Below the pieces are notes generated by a model, which was not told where the DNA came from, searched no databases, and was given only the letters and a program-made list of their open reading frames with translations. From Xanthomonas citri pv. mangiferaeindicae (GTDB lineage: Bacteria > Pseudomonadota > Gammaproteobacteria > Xanthomonadales > Xanthomonadaceae), in the NCBI GenBank assembly GCA_002240395.1, contig CP016836.1:496001-560000 (forward strand): a stretch of DNA of 64,000 bases, in the 5' to 3' direction. This document shows, one piece after another, positions 36,325 to 45,589 of this stretch (the stretch's first letter is position 1; the number at the start of each line of letters is the position of its first letter). The translations under genes were made by a program, and so were the position numbers.

Positions 36325-36359
36325 GCCGCAACGCCCGACGTTGGATCGGGCGTTGCGGC
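36325..36359. terminator. Hairpin between convergent Anbu and S9 peptidase genes
   Basis: 13-bp perfect stem (GCCGCAACGCCCG with CGGGCGTTGCGGC, 9-base loop) in the 68-base gap between two convergent genes. There is no T-tract, so it may act as a bidirectional Rho-aided terminator. Confidence 0.5.
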
Positions 36360-36370
36360 GGCCGCGCCGT

Positions 36371-38872
36371 TTACGGCGCGGCGGGCGCGTCAGGGCGATG
36401 CTTCACATAACGATCGAGCCAGGCATTGGTCTCGTAGAGCATGTGCAGGATCGATTCGCGTGCCCGGTAGCCGTGCGATTCCTTGGGCAGCATCACCAGC
36501 CGGGCGTTGCCGCCCAGGCCCTTGATCGCGGCGAACATGCGCTCGCTCTGCATCGGGAACGTGCCCGAATTGTTGTCCTCTTCGCCGTGGATCAGCAGGA
36601 TCGGATCCTTGATCTGTCCGGCGTAGTTGAACGGCGACATGCGCAGATAGGTGTCCTGGGCCTGCCAGTAGTTGCGCTCCTCGGCCTGGAAGCCGAATGG
36701 CGTGAGCGTGCGGTTGTAGGCGCCGCTGCGCGCGATGCCGGCGGCGAACAGCCGCGAGTGCGCCAGCAGGTTGCCGGTCATGAACGCGCCGTAGGAATGC
36801 CCGCCGATCGCGATCCGACGACGATCCGCCACACCGCGGCGCACGACCTCGTCCACGGCGGCCTCGGCGCTGGCGACCAGTTGTTCGATGTAGGTATCGT
36901 TGGGTTCGGCATCGCCCTCGCCGATGATCGGCATCGAAACGTCGGCAAACACCGCATACCCCATTGCCAGGAACGCCTGCGGCCCCCAGTAGCCGACCGC
37001 GTTGAACCGGTACGGCGAATCGGTCACCTGGCTCGCGGCGTCTGCGGATTTGAACTCGCCCGGATAGGCCCACATCAGCAGCGGCAGCGGGCCGTCGCGC
37101 TGTGCGTCGTAGCCCGGCGGCAGGTACAGCGTGCCGCTCAGGTCGACGCCGTCCTTGCGCTTGAAGCGGACCAGCTCCTTGTGCACGTCGCGCAGCTGCG
37201 GCGTGGGATGCGCGAACGCGGTCAGCGCTGCCGGTGCGGCATCGGCGTCGTCCAGGCGGCGCAGCAGGAAGTTCGCCGGCTCGGCCGGCGTCTCGCGCGT
37301 GGTCAGCAGTCGCGTGGCCTGCGCATCGAGTACCGCGACCGGTGCCTCGTAAGCCGGCGCCTGCGAGTGGAACAGCCGCTCGGTACGGCCGTCGGCCAGG
37401 TGCTGGCGGTCCAGGAACGGCCGGTCGCCTTCCTCCGACGCGCCCTCGCCGATACGGTAGATGCTCTGGCCATCGGCCGCGATCAGCAGCCGACTGTTGC
37501 CGTTGTCGTCAGGCATCGTCACCGCCATGCCCGGGTCGGCGTAACGGTCCTCGTACGACCCGTCGCGCACCAGCACCGGCGCGGCGGCGCCGTCGGGGTG
37601 CAGGCGCCACTCGCGGATCCGGCGCGTCTTCCACCAATACTCGGTCAGCAACGCAAGATCGCCAGTGCCCCACTGCGTGCCGGCGTAGCGCATCGACAGT
37701 TGCGCGAGCGCAGTCGGCTTTGCGCGGAACGGGGCAGCCTGCGCGTAGACGATGTCGCGCACCGCGACCTCGCGCGCCGGATCGCCGCCGTCCTGCGCCT
37801 CGGCCCAGACCAGCGTCGCCGGCGCGTCGCTGCGCCAGGCGACCGAACGCACGCCGGTGGGCACCGCATCGTTGCCAACCGGTAGGCCCTCGACCAGCGG
37901 CAAGCGCGCCACCGTGTGCTGGACCGCACCGTCGAGTCCGATCACCTCGATCCGACGCGGGAAGCGGGTGTACGGCACCTGGTAGGAGAACGGCCGGTCG
38001 ATCTGCTGGCGCAGCAGATGACGCCCGTCGGGCGACGCGGTGGCGCTGACGGTCAGGCCGGGCGCGCCGATCGGCGACACCGTGCCGTCGAGCGACACGC
38101 GCGCGAGCTGGCTGGTCATGTAGTGCGCGAACACCCGCGCATCCTGCTCGCTGCGCAGCAGGTCCTGGTAGGTCCGCAACTGCTGCACCGTGCCGCTGGC
38201 GCCGGTCTCCTGGACATTGGGGCCGGCCGGAACGCCGTCGTCCTGCGGCGCTGCGCCCTGCCCTTGCGGGCGCAACCGCACCAGCAATGATTGTCCATCG
38301 GGCATCCATTCGAAGCCGTTGCCGACGACTGCGTTGAGCGGCTGGGACAGCAGGCGCCGCGCCTGCCGCGTCGCCACGTCGACCAGCCACAGCTGCACTT
38401 CGCCCGCGTGCGTGTCGACCTGGCTGAAGGCGATGTGGCGCTGGTCGGGCGACCACAACAGCGAGGCCAGCGACAACGGCTCGGGCAGGCCGGCGATGCG
38501 CTGCTCGCCGCCACCGTCGATCGGCTTGAGCCAGACATCGCTGACGTACGAGGCACGGCTGGCCGAGTAGGTCTTGGGATTGATCCGGATGCCACCGAGC
38601 TTGAGCTCGGGCTGGGAGACCTCGGCGATCGACGGCAGCGCGGGCGTCTGCAGGAAGGCGGCCAGATCGCGCTTGGGACTCAACAACAGACGCGGCGGAC
38701 GCGGCGCATCGACGATCGCGCGCAGCGCTTCGGGCGGCAGACGGTAGCCGCCATCCTCGGAGGCGACCGCGGGCGCGGTCTGCGCGAATGCAGGGGCGAC
38801 GCCGAGCGAGGCGACGAGCAAGGTGGCGGACACGGCGAGGCACAATCGGCGACGGGCGGTCGTTGCAGGCAT
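36371..38872 (-). CDS. Secreted S9-family prolyl oligopeptidase-like peptidase
   Basis: 833-residue exported serine peptidase. The signal peptide (LCLAVSATLLVASLGVAPAFA) is followed by a beta-propeller region with ASLLWSPDQRHIAFSQVDTH-type blades (~60-590) and a C-terminal alpha/beta-hydrolase. The triad is S693 (GGHSYGAFM), D766 (HGEEDNNSG) and H800 (KESHGYRA). The arrangement resembles the glutamyl/acylaminoacyl peptidase branch of S9. Cleavage specificity is unknown. I chose the ATG at 38872 where the signal peptide starts. It is convergent with the Anbu cluster and divergent from ahcY. Confidence 0.94.
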   Translation of the reverse strand: MPATTARRRLCLAVSATLLVASLGVAPAFAQTAPAVASEDGGYRLPPEALRAIVDAPRPPRLLLSPKRDLAAFLQTPALPSIAEVSQPELKLGGIRINPKTYSASRASYVSDVWLKPIDGGGEQRIAGLPEPLSLASLLWSPDQRHIAFSQVDTHAGEVQLWLVDVATRQARRLLSQPLNAVVGNGFEWMPDGQSLLVRLRPQGQGAAPQDDGVPAGPNVQETGASGTVQQLRTYQDLLRSEQDARVFAHYMTSQLARVSLDGTVSPIGAPGLTVSATASPDGRHLLRQQIDRPFSYQVPYTRFPRRIEVIGLDGAVQHTVARLPLVEGLPVGNDAVPTGVRSVAWRSDAPATLVWAEAQDGGDPAREVAVRDIVYAQAAPFRAKPTALAQLSMRYAGTQWGTGDLALLTEYWWKTRRIREWRLHPDGAAAPVLVRDGSYEDRYADPGMAVTMPDDNGNSRLLIAADGQSIYRIGEGASEEGDRPFLDRQHLADGRTERLFHSQAPAYEAPVAVLDAQATRLLTTRETPAEPANFLLRRLDDADAAPAALTAFAHPTPQLRDVHKELVRFKRKDGVDLSGTLYLPPGYDAQRDGPLPLLMWAYPGEFKSADAASQVTDSPYRFNAVGYWGPQAFLAMGYAVFADVSMPIIGEGDAEPNDTYIEQLVASAEAAVDEVVRRGVADRRRIAIGGHSYGAFMTGNLLAHSRLFAAGIARSGAYNRTLTPFGFQAEERNYWQAQDTYLRMSPFNYAGQIKDPILLIHGEEDNNSGTFPMQSERMFAAIKGLGGNARLVMLPKESHGYRARESILHMLYETNAWLDRYVKHRPDAPAAP

Positions 38873-39104
38873 CAGAAGGCGATCCGTAAAGAGGCACACG
38901 AGGCCGTCGAGCATACCTGCCCCGCAACGAGTGCCGGCCAGGGACCGACGGGACTTGCATTGCACGCCCTGCACTGCAGTGGCATCGCAGTCGCTCACAG
39001 AGCAGTGTCGTCATACACGGCTGACGCCTGAACACAAGCGGCGCCTGGCCTCCCCCAGCCGGCGGCGATCCAGCGCCTGCCCCGCCGCTGGCGGCGAGCT
39101 GCGA

Positions 39105-39110
39105 TAGAAT
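39105..39110 (+). promoter_or_regulatory. -10 element TAGAAT for ahcY
   Basis: TAGAATGGCG, placed so that transcription would start near 39117, a few bases before the first helix of the SAH riboswitch. This fits a transcript that begins with the aptamer. Confidence 0.55.
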
Positions 39111-39118
39111 GGCGGTCC

Positions 39119-39231
39119 GCCTCGCCGAGGGGCGCTGCGACCATCGCGTGGCTTCGTCCACGACCCGTTCCGCACAAGCGGACGCTTCGATGGCCAGGCT
39201 CGGCGCAGGTGCCCTGCGAACGGCGCCCGTC
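39119..39231 (+). ncRNA. S-adenosylhomocysteine (SAH) riboswitch
   Basis: The conserved SAH-aptamer words appear in order: CCGAGGGGCGCTGCGACC, CCAGGCTCGGCG and GAACGGCGCCCG. P1 pairs CGCCGAG (39123-39129) with CTCGGCG (39199-39205). P4 is GCAGG-TGC-CCTGC (39205-39217). The pseudoknot pairs GGGCGC (39130-39135) with GCGCCC (39223-39228). The long middle hairpin region (about 39142-39195) replaces the short P2/P2b. It lies between the -10 element and ahcY, whose product removes SAH, so SAH should switch the gene on. The expression platform probably includes the stretch up to the AUG at 39271. Confidence 0.88.
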
Positions 39232-39270
39232 ATCGCGAATGCATCGATCGCATTCCGTACGGAGCATGCA

Positions 39271-40731
39271 ATGAACGCACAGTTGAAGTCCGGCGCCGCG
39301 CGCGCCTTCTCCCAGGATGGCGACTACAAAGTTGCCGACATCTCGCTGGCCGACTGGGGCCGCAAGGAACTCGACATCGCCGAGCACGAGATGCCGGGCC
39401 TGATGTCGATCCGCAAGAAGCACGCCGCCACCCAGCCGCTGAAGGGTGTGCGCGTGACCGGCTCGCTGCACATGACCATCCAGACCGCGGTGCTGATCGA
39501 GACGCTCAAGGACATCGGTGCCGACGTGCGCTGGGCCTCGTGCAACATCTTCTCGACCCAAGACCACGCCGCCGCCGCGATCGCCGCGACCGGCACGCCG
39601 GTGTTCGCCTGGAAGGGCGAGACGCTGGAGGAATACTGGGACTGCACGCTCGACGCGCTGACCTTCACCCTGCCCGACGGCACCCTGACCGGTCCGGAGC
39701 TGGTGGTCGACGACGGCGGCGACGTCACGCTGCTGATCCACAAGGGCTACGAGCTCGAAAACGGCAGCACCTGGGTCGATGAGCCCGCGAGCTCGCACGA
39801 AGAACAGGTCATCAAGGCGCTGCTCAAGCGCGTGGCCAACGAACGTCCGGGCTACTGGACGCGCGTGGTCGCCGACTGGAAGGGCGTCTCCGAGGAAACC
39901 ACCACCGGCGTGCACCGTCTCTACCAGCTGGCCCAGGCCGGCACGCTGCTGGTGCCGGCGATCAACGTCAACGACTCGGTCACCAAGTCCAAGTTCGACA
40001 ACCTCTACGGCTGCCGCGAGTCGCTGGCCGACGGCCTCAAGCGCGCAATGGACGTGATGCTGGCCGGCAAGGTGGCCGTGGTCTGCGGCTACGGCGACGT
40101 CGGCAAGGGCTGCGCCGCCTCGCTGCGCGCCTATGGCGCCCGCGTCGTGGTAACCGAGATCGACCCGATCTGCGCGCTGCAGGCGGCGATGGAAGGTTTC
40201 GAAGTCAACACGATCGAGAGCACGCTGGGCCGCGGCGACGTCTATGTCACCACCACCGGCAACAAAGACATCATCACCGTCGAGCACCTGCAGGCGATGA
40301 AGGACCAGGCCATCGTCTGCAACATCGGTCACTTCGACAACGAGATCCAGGTCGATGCGCTCAAGGCGCTGGCGGGCGTGCAGCAGATCAACATCAAGCC
40401 GCAGGTCGACAAGTACGTCTTTCCGGACGGCCGTGCGATCTTCCTGCTCGCCGATGGCCGTCTGGTGAACCTGGGCTGCGCCACCGGCCACCCGAGCTTC
40501 GTGATGTCCAACTCGTTCGCCAACCAGACCCTGGCCCAGATCGATCTGTGGGCGAACAAGGACCGCTACGAGAAGAAGGTCTACCTGCTGCCCAAGCACC
40601 TCGACGAGGAAGTGGCACGGCTGCACCTGGAGAAGATCGGCGTCAAGCTGACCAAGCTCACCCAGGCCCAGGCCGACTACATCGGCGTGCCGGTCGAAGG
40701 CCCGTTCAAGCCGGATCACTACCGCTACTGA
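39271..40731 (+). CDS. ahcY: Adenosylhomocysteinase
   Basis: 486-residue NAD-dependent hydrolase that splits S-adenosylhomocysteine into adenosine and homocysteine. Motifs are GVRVTGSLHMTIQTAVLIET, RWASCNIFSTQDHAAAAIA, the NAD loop VVCGYGDVGKGCAASLRAYG, and the C-terminal family end GPFKPDHYRY. Length is normal for the bacterial form with its 40-residue insert. The ATG at 39271 is the family start; the frame is open upstream only because the riboswitch leader has no stop in that frame. Controlled by the SAH riboswitch. Confidence 0.98.
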   Translation: MNAQLKSGAARAFSQDGDYKVADISLADWGRKELDIAEHEMPGLMSIRKKHAATQPLKGVRVTGSLHMTIQTAVLIETLKDIGADVRWASCNIFSTQDHAAAAIAATGTPVFAWKGETLEEYWDCTLDALTFTLPDGTLTGPELVVDDGGDVTLLIHKGYELENGSTWVDEPASSHEEQVIKALLKRVANERPGYWTRVVADWKGVSEETTTGVHRLYQLAQAGTLLVPAINVNDSVTKSKFDNLYGCRESLADGLKRAMDVMLAGKVAVVCGYGDVGKGCAASLRAYGARVVVTEIDPICALQAAMEGFEVNTIESTLGRGDVYVTTTGNKDIITVEHLQAMKDQAIVCNIGHFDNEIQVDALKALAGVQQINIKPQVDKYVFPDGRAIFLLADGRLVNLGCATGHPSFVMSNSFANQTLAQIDLWANKDRYEKKVYLLPKHLDEEVARLHLEKIGVKLTKLTQAQADYIGVPVEGPFKPDHYRY

Positions 40732-40760
40732 GTGATCCGCACCACTGCAGGGATACGACG

Positions 40761-40790
40761 AACGGGCGCCTTGCGGCGCCCGTTCTCGTT
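40761..40790 (+). terminator. Hairpin terminator after ahcY
   Basis: Perfect 10-bp stem AACGGGCGCC / GGCGCCCGTT with a TTGC loop, 29 bases after the ahcY stop, followed by CTCGTT. The T-tract is poor. Confidence 0.55.
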
Positions 40791-40822
40791 GGTGGGCCGG
40801 CCTGCCCGGCCCCACGCTTTGC

Positions 40823-42256
40823 CTACGGCAGCGATGCGTTGAACTGGATCTGCTGCCCCGGCACGAGCCGGTCGCTCTCGATCGCAACGGTCAGCGTGGC
40901 GATCGCATGCGGGCCGATGCAGGCCGACGCGGAACGCTCGGCATTGGGCAACAGCCCCTTGAGCGACGTGCCCAGACGATGGCCGTCGACCGCGGGCCAG
41001 GCGTCGTAGTAGATCGGCGCGACGCCTTCGTTGCGCACCGACATCTGCACGCATTCGCCATCGCTCGACAGCGCCGTGATCCGGAACGCGTAGCCCGTCG
41101 CCATCGCGGCCTGGCGGATCCGAGCGCGCGTCTGATAGCCCGGCTGGTCGTTGCCGATCATGTAGCTGATGCGGTACTGCGAAGCAAAGGATTCGAAACT
41201 ACGCCCCCAGGGCCCGTTGGGATCGAGCACATGCGCCTGGTCGTAGTCGCTGTAGTAGTTGAACTCGCCGCCCGCCGGGCTTTGCTGGTAGCGGGTGTTG
41301 CCGAAGAACAGCCACGAAGCGCGGTTGTACTCGCTGTTGCTGCTCGAATGCGTCTCGTGCATGAAGGAGTCATCGAACAGCCCGAAGCGCAGCTGCCGCA
41401 ACGACGACACGGCGGAGAACGGCGAGTAGGCCGCGCTCGCCGCATCGATCGACAGCGACCACGACGTCTGCGCGAACGTGGCGCCCAGGTGCTCGAGGAA
41501 CTGTTGCTGGAACGCCTTCGACGGAAACGTGCGGCCCAGGGTCAGCGGCCCGTCCCACAGGTGATACTCGGCATAGGAGCCGAAGCCCACCTGCAGGAAG
41601 GCCAGGCGCGGGTCGAGGTCGTAACGCTGCGCGAACTTGGTGTAGAAGTCGAGAATGAAGGCCCGCAACGTGGCCGAGCGCCAGTCGGGCACGAAGGTTT
41701 GCTCGCCCTCCACGTTCCTGTAGTCGATCACGTGGTCGGCGGCATTGGCCACGTGGCTCGGGATTGAGATCGTGGTGTGGCCGGGATAGGTGTCGTGGAA
41801 GCGCACGATCATCTGGTGGCCGCGTGCCGCCGCCGATGCCAGCCGGGCGTCGACCTGCGACCAGTCGTAGGCGCCCGACGCGGTCACGACATCGCTGTAC
41901 TTGAAGTAGGCGAACTCCAGCTGCACGTCGTCGCCGAGCGCCGCCAGGCCCGACGCATTGTCGTTCCACAACACGATGCCGGTCATCGGTTGCACGCGAT
42001 CGATCGTCGCCTGCAGCGGGACCGGCACGTAGGCCGCTTTGCCGCGTCGAGGCACTGCCGCGCCGGCGCGTGCGAGGGGCGCTGATTTGACCAAGCGTGC
42101 GCCCGAGCCTGCTGCATGCGCGCTCCCGTGTGCCTGCGCCGAAGCCGGTGCGCCATCCGGCGCCTGGGGCCGCGTGAGGCCCGCATTGGCGGTTGCGACG
42201 ACCGCCAACAGCATGGCCAATGCTGCAATGCGCAGCCGATCTCGATGATGCTCCAT
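40823..42256 (-). CDS. Secreted DUF4832-family protein, glycosidase-like
   Basis: 477-residue exported protein. Signal peptide ALAMLLAVVATANAG, an Ala/Gly-rich linker (to ~75), then a TIM-barrel-like domain (QLEFAYFKYSDVV, YDWSQVDARLASAAARGHQM, RFHDTYPGH, FLQVGFGSYAEYHLWDGPLT) and a C-terminal beta-rich domain (YAFRITALSSDGECVQMSVR, NEGVAPIYYDAWPAV). This layout matches DUF4832 proteins, thought to be extracellular glycoside-hydrolase-like enzymes; no activity is established. It follows the TonB receptor on the same strand after 77 bases. Context with gatZ/agaS suggests action on a galactosamine-containing polymer (inference). Confidence 0.75.
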   Translation of the reverse strand: MEHHRDRLRIAALAMLLAVVATANAGLTRPQAPDGAPASAQAHGSAHAAGSGARLVKSAPLARAGAAVPRRGKAAYVPVPLQATIDRVQPMTGIVLWNDNASGLAALGDDVQLEFAYFKYSDVVTASGAYDWSQVDARLASAAARGHQMIVRFHDTYPGHTTISIPSHVANAADHVIDYRNVEGEQTFVPDWRSATLRAFILDFYTKFAQRYDLDPRLAFLQVGFGSYAEYHLWDGPLTLGRTFPSKAFQQQFLEHLGATFAQTSWSLSIDAASAAYSPFSAVSSLRQLRFGLFDDSFMHETHSSSNSEYNRASWLFFGNTRYQQSPAGGEFNYYSDYDQAHVLDPNGPWGRSFESFASQYRISYMIGNDQPGYQTRARIRQAAMATGYAFRITALSSDGECVQMSVRNEGVAPIYYDAWPAVDGHRLGTSLKGLLPNAERSASACIGPHAIATLTVAIESDRLVPGQQIQFNASLP

Positions 42257-42333
42257 GATCTACCCCTCCCGTCGCCGGCATGGGATCGCGGCCGGTCCAG
42301 GGGCGACGCCTGGACCGGCCGCGTCGAACGCGT

Positions 42334-45191
42334 TCAGAACCGGTAGCTCAAGCCCAGCGTGACCGAGCGGCCATAGCGGTAGTAGCCCTGCGACAACAGC
42401 GGGTTGCCGTTGATGCTGGACGTGCTCTCATCGTCGAGCAGGTTGCTGCCCTCCAGCGAGATCGTGAAGCGGTCGTTGACGGCGTAGGAAGCGTGCGCCG
42501 TCAGCCAGGTGATCGGGTCGGACTGCTCGTTGTACCCCTCGCCCAGCACATTGATCGCGGTCACAAAGCCATCGGTGTGATCGGCGGTGGCGCCGATCGA
42601 CCAGGGACCCTTTTCGTACATCAGGCCCAGCGAGTACACCGACGGCGCGATGCCTTCGAGCGGGCGCTCGAACTCGCCGACCCAACTGCGTGCCCAGTTG
42701 CGGGTGTACTGCGCGCGAAAGCCGAAGCCGTTGTCCCAGAAGTGCTGCAGCCCCGCCTCGATGCCACGCACCTTGGCGTAGTCGCCGTTGATCGGACGCA
42801 TGACGTTGAACAGCGTCGGGCCGGTGCTCACCGGGGTCCCGTCGGCATCGACGATGGGACCGACACCGATGTCCTGGCCCGGCTCCCAACTGGTGGTGAT
42901 CTGGTTGGCGATGCGCTTGTAGAACACCGCGACGTTGAAGATCGACCGGTCGGTGAAGTACCACTCCAGCGACAGATCGCCTTGTTTGGCACTGTAGGGC
43001 TGCAGATCGACGTTGCCGCCGTAGATCTGGGTGAACTCACCCCAGGACACACTGGCCGTCGTATTGGTCGGCGCCAGCTTGTCGACCGGCGGCCGGGCCA
43101 TGGTCTTGGCGGCGCCCACGCGCAGTTGCAGGTCGTCGGTGAAGCTCCAGATGAAGTTCGCCGAGGGCAGGTAGAAGGTGTAGTCGCCCTTCTGCTCGAT
43201 CGCGCTCGGGGTGTCGTAGACCGCGGTGTAGTTGAACGTCCCGTTCTCGACGATCTGCAGGATCTTGGCGTCCCAGGCATGGGCCGTGGTGTCAGTCTTG
43301 ACCACGCGCATGCCGATATCGCCGCGCCAGCGTTCACCGACAAAGTCGGCCTGCACGTAGAACGCGTTGGTCTTCTCCGAGACGCGGTAGCTCTCGAGCG
43401 GGTTCCATTGCGGCGCGGCGCTGGAGAAATCGTAAGGCGTGCCGTCCGCACGCGGCCGGCCGTCGTACTGTGCGAGATGGCCGAGGTAGTTGGGGACGTC
43501 GAAGGCGATGAACGACCTCGGGAAGACCGCATTGACCCGGCTCATGAAGCTCGGCGGCGCCAGCGATTGCGAGATCACGCCCGCCCCCAGCTCGCCGACA
43601 TTGATGGCATTGTCGCCCGAGTAGTAATCGGCGCCGCCATTGAGGGTGTTGTTGATCAGGTCGCGCGACTTCTTGCGATCGGTGACATTGACCCCGAAGC
43701 GCAGCCGATCGAAGAACGAGCGACCGACAAACAGCTCGCCGCCGAGGGCGCCGCCGGTGATCTCGTCGACGATGTTGTCGCCGCGCAGCTCCATGTAGTG
43801 GGTGTTGAAGTCGGACGCGCCGAAATTGCCGGTCCCGAAGCCGTCGGCCAGCGAACGACCGTCGTCGAAGTCCACGCGGACGTTGGGCATCGCATCCCCA
43901 CTCAGGTCGATGCGGGCGGTGTTGGGCTGGTTCATGCGCAGGACCACATAGGAATCCTGGCCGCCCGAGTAGCGCTTGGAAGTCGAGCGGTACACGTCGG
44001 CGATGAGCGTGAAATCGTCGTTGACCTGCCACTGCGCGTTGGCCCCGTACAGATCGGTGTCGACCACCCGGTGCTCGGTCATATTGAGCAGTTCGGGGTT
44101 GAGCCGCAGCTCCGGATCCGGGTTGTCCATCGTGAACCCGGTGACGATGCCGTTCTGGACGGTGATGTCGGACCAACGCCCGGGCGCGAACAGCGGATAG
44201 TAGGACTGCTGGTAGCCGACCTGCGGCGAATCGAGCCGCGTGGTCAGACCGTCCACCGTGAGCCGGAAGCGGTCGCTGGGGCGCCATTCCAGCTTGCCCG
44301 AGAACGCGCGCCGCTTCTTCTCCTCGATGATCGAGCCGGCGCGGAACTGGCCGGGCGAGATCAGGCCGTACTCCTCGGGTCGAGCTCGCCGTTGCCGTTG
44401 AGATCGACGTCGCCGCCCCAGGCGTTGCTCGACCAGGTGGGATCCCGCGGATCGGTGTTGCGGGTCCAGCCGCCATCGTTGCCGGCGATATCGGTGCGGT
44501 CCCGGCGCTTGCCGTAGACCACGCCGAGCAATACACCGAAGGTGTCGTCGGCGAATGTGTTGCTGTAGGTCGCCGAGAACTTGCGCCCGTTGAGCTCGGA
44601 CATCTGGTTGCGGTCACCCTCGACGCGGACGATGCCGTGCTGGCCGGTGCGATCGAAGGGACTGGCCGAGCGCAGGTTGATCAGACCGCCGATCGCGCCC
44701 TCGGCCAACGACGACTGCGCCCCCTTGATCACGTCGGCGCCGCTGATCACGTCCGATGGCAGCACATCGAACGCGAAATCGCGGCCTGCGCCGTCGGTCG
44801 CCAGCAGTCGGCCGTTGAACGTGGTCAGGGTGTACTCCGGCCCCAGGCCGCGCACGCTGACCTTCTGGCCCTCACCGCCTGCCGTGCGGCTGATCGAGAC
44901 ACCGGTGATGTGGCTCAGCGAGTCGGCGACGTTGTCGTCGGGGAACTTGCCCAGTTCCAGCGCGCTGATCGAATCCTGCACGGTGGCCGCATCGCGCTTG
45001 AGCTCGACCGCCCGCGCAAGGCTGCCGCGCACCCCGGTCACGATCACCGCGTCGAGCGATTCGATCCGTTCGTCGGCCGGTCCCGCGGGGTCCCCGGCGT
45101 CCTGGACCTGGGCCGACGCGCCGGCCGGCACCACGAGCGCCAGCGCGATGCTGCAGAAAAGCGGATTGCGATGCGGACGAACGGTCTTCAC
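42334..45191 (-). pseudogene. TonB-dependent receptor of the GalNAc locus, single-base frameshift
   Basis: Carbohydrate-type TonB receptor of ~952 residues, split by one missing base. From the GTG at 45191 the first frame gives a signal peptide (NPLFCSIALALVVPAGASA), ESLDAVIVTGVRGSLARAVE, a plug (KVSVRGLGPEYTLTTFNGR, IKGAQSSLAEGAIGGLINLR) and DVDLNGNGELDP. The second frame then continues EEYGLISPGQFRAGSI, barrel strands and the end TLGLSYRF. The break is at 44374-44380 (run GGG on the plus strand); one extra base rejoins the frames. The GTG start has GAGGA upstream and operator-like dyads around its promoter. The ligand is probably an amino-sugar oligosaccharide. Confidence 0.85.
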
Positions 45192-45231
45192 AGAAGCATC
45201 CTCGATGTGGGTGGCTGTGGGGGCGACCTAC

Positions 45232-45264
45232 AAAACGAAATCCAGCCTAAATCATGTTTCGTTT
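45232..45264 (-). promoter_or_regulatory. Operator-like dyad AAACGAAA-N16-TTTCGTTT over the receptor promoter
   Basis: Perfect 8-base arms at 45233-45240 and 45257-45264 flank a minus-strand -10-like TAGGCT (45244-45249). The arm matches TTTCRTTT, the core of the published E. coli AgaR (DeoR-family) operator as I recall it. A third copy (AACGAAAT, 45284-45291) lies just upstream. Confidence 0.6.
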
Positions 45265-45475
45265 GGCATCAACATCTTCTTGTAACGAAATTTGGGCAGG
45301 CTGAACGCGGGTCGCCCGCCTCGGGTCGTGCCGCAGCGTCATGAACACGCTGATCCCGAGGCATACGCCCACGCTCCCGAGCGCGAGATCCGGCATCGAT
45401 CAGGCAAGCGGGCCCAGCGAGACCCGCCCGGGCCTCAACTGCCTGCCCAGCATCGCAACGGACCAGAATCGTTAG

Positions 45476-45511
45476 AAACGAAAGAAAACGTTGCTAAACA
45501 TTGTCTTTCGT
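45476..45511 (+). promoter_or_regulatory. Operator-like dyad ACGAAAG-N20-CTTTCGT before gatZ
   Basis: Arms at 45478-45484 and 45505-45511 are exact reverse complements and share the CGAAA/TTTCG word with the receptor-side dyad. They enclose an AT-rich segment (TAAACATTGT) that could be the gatZ -10 region. Confidence 0.55.
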
Positions 45512-45589
45512 CGCAGACTCTTTTGTGCGCACGCCCGATGGCCTGTTGACCAGCGGCGCCCGCCCCCCCTTTCTGATACGAGGACCGCG

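Larger units (their letters stand above)
45192..45589. other. Divergent regulatory region between the TonB receptor and gatZ
   Basis: A 398-base stretch with no gene. It is AT-richer at both ends, where TTTCGTTT/AAACGAAA words cluster (45233-45240, 45257-45264, 45284-45291, 45476-45483, 45505-45511). The middle (45300-45470) shows nothing recognisable. Confidence 0.7.
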
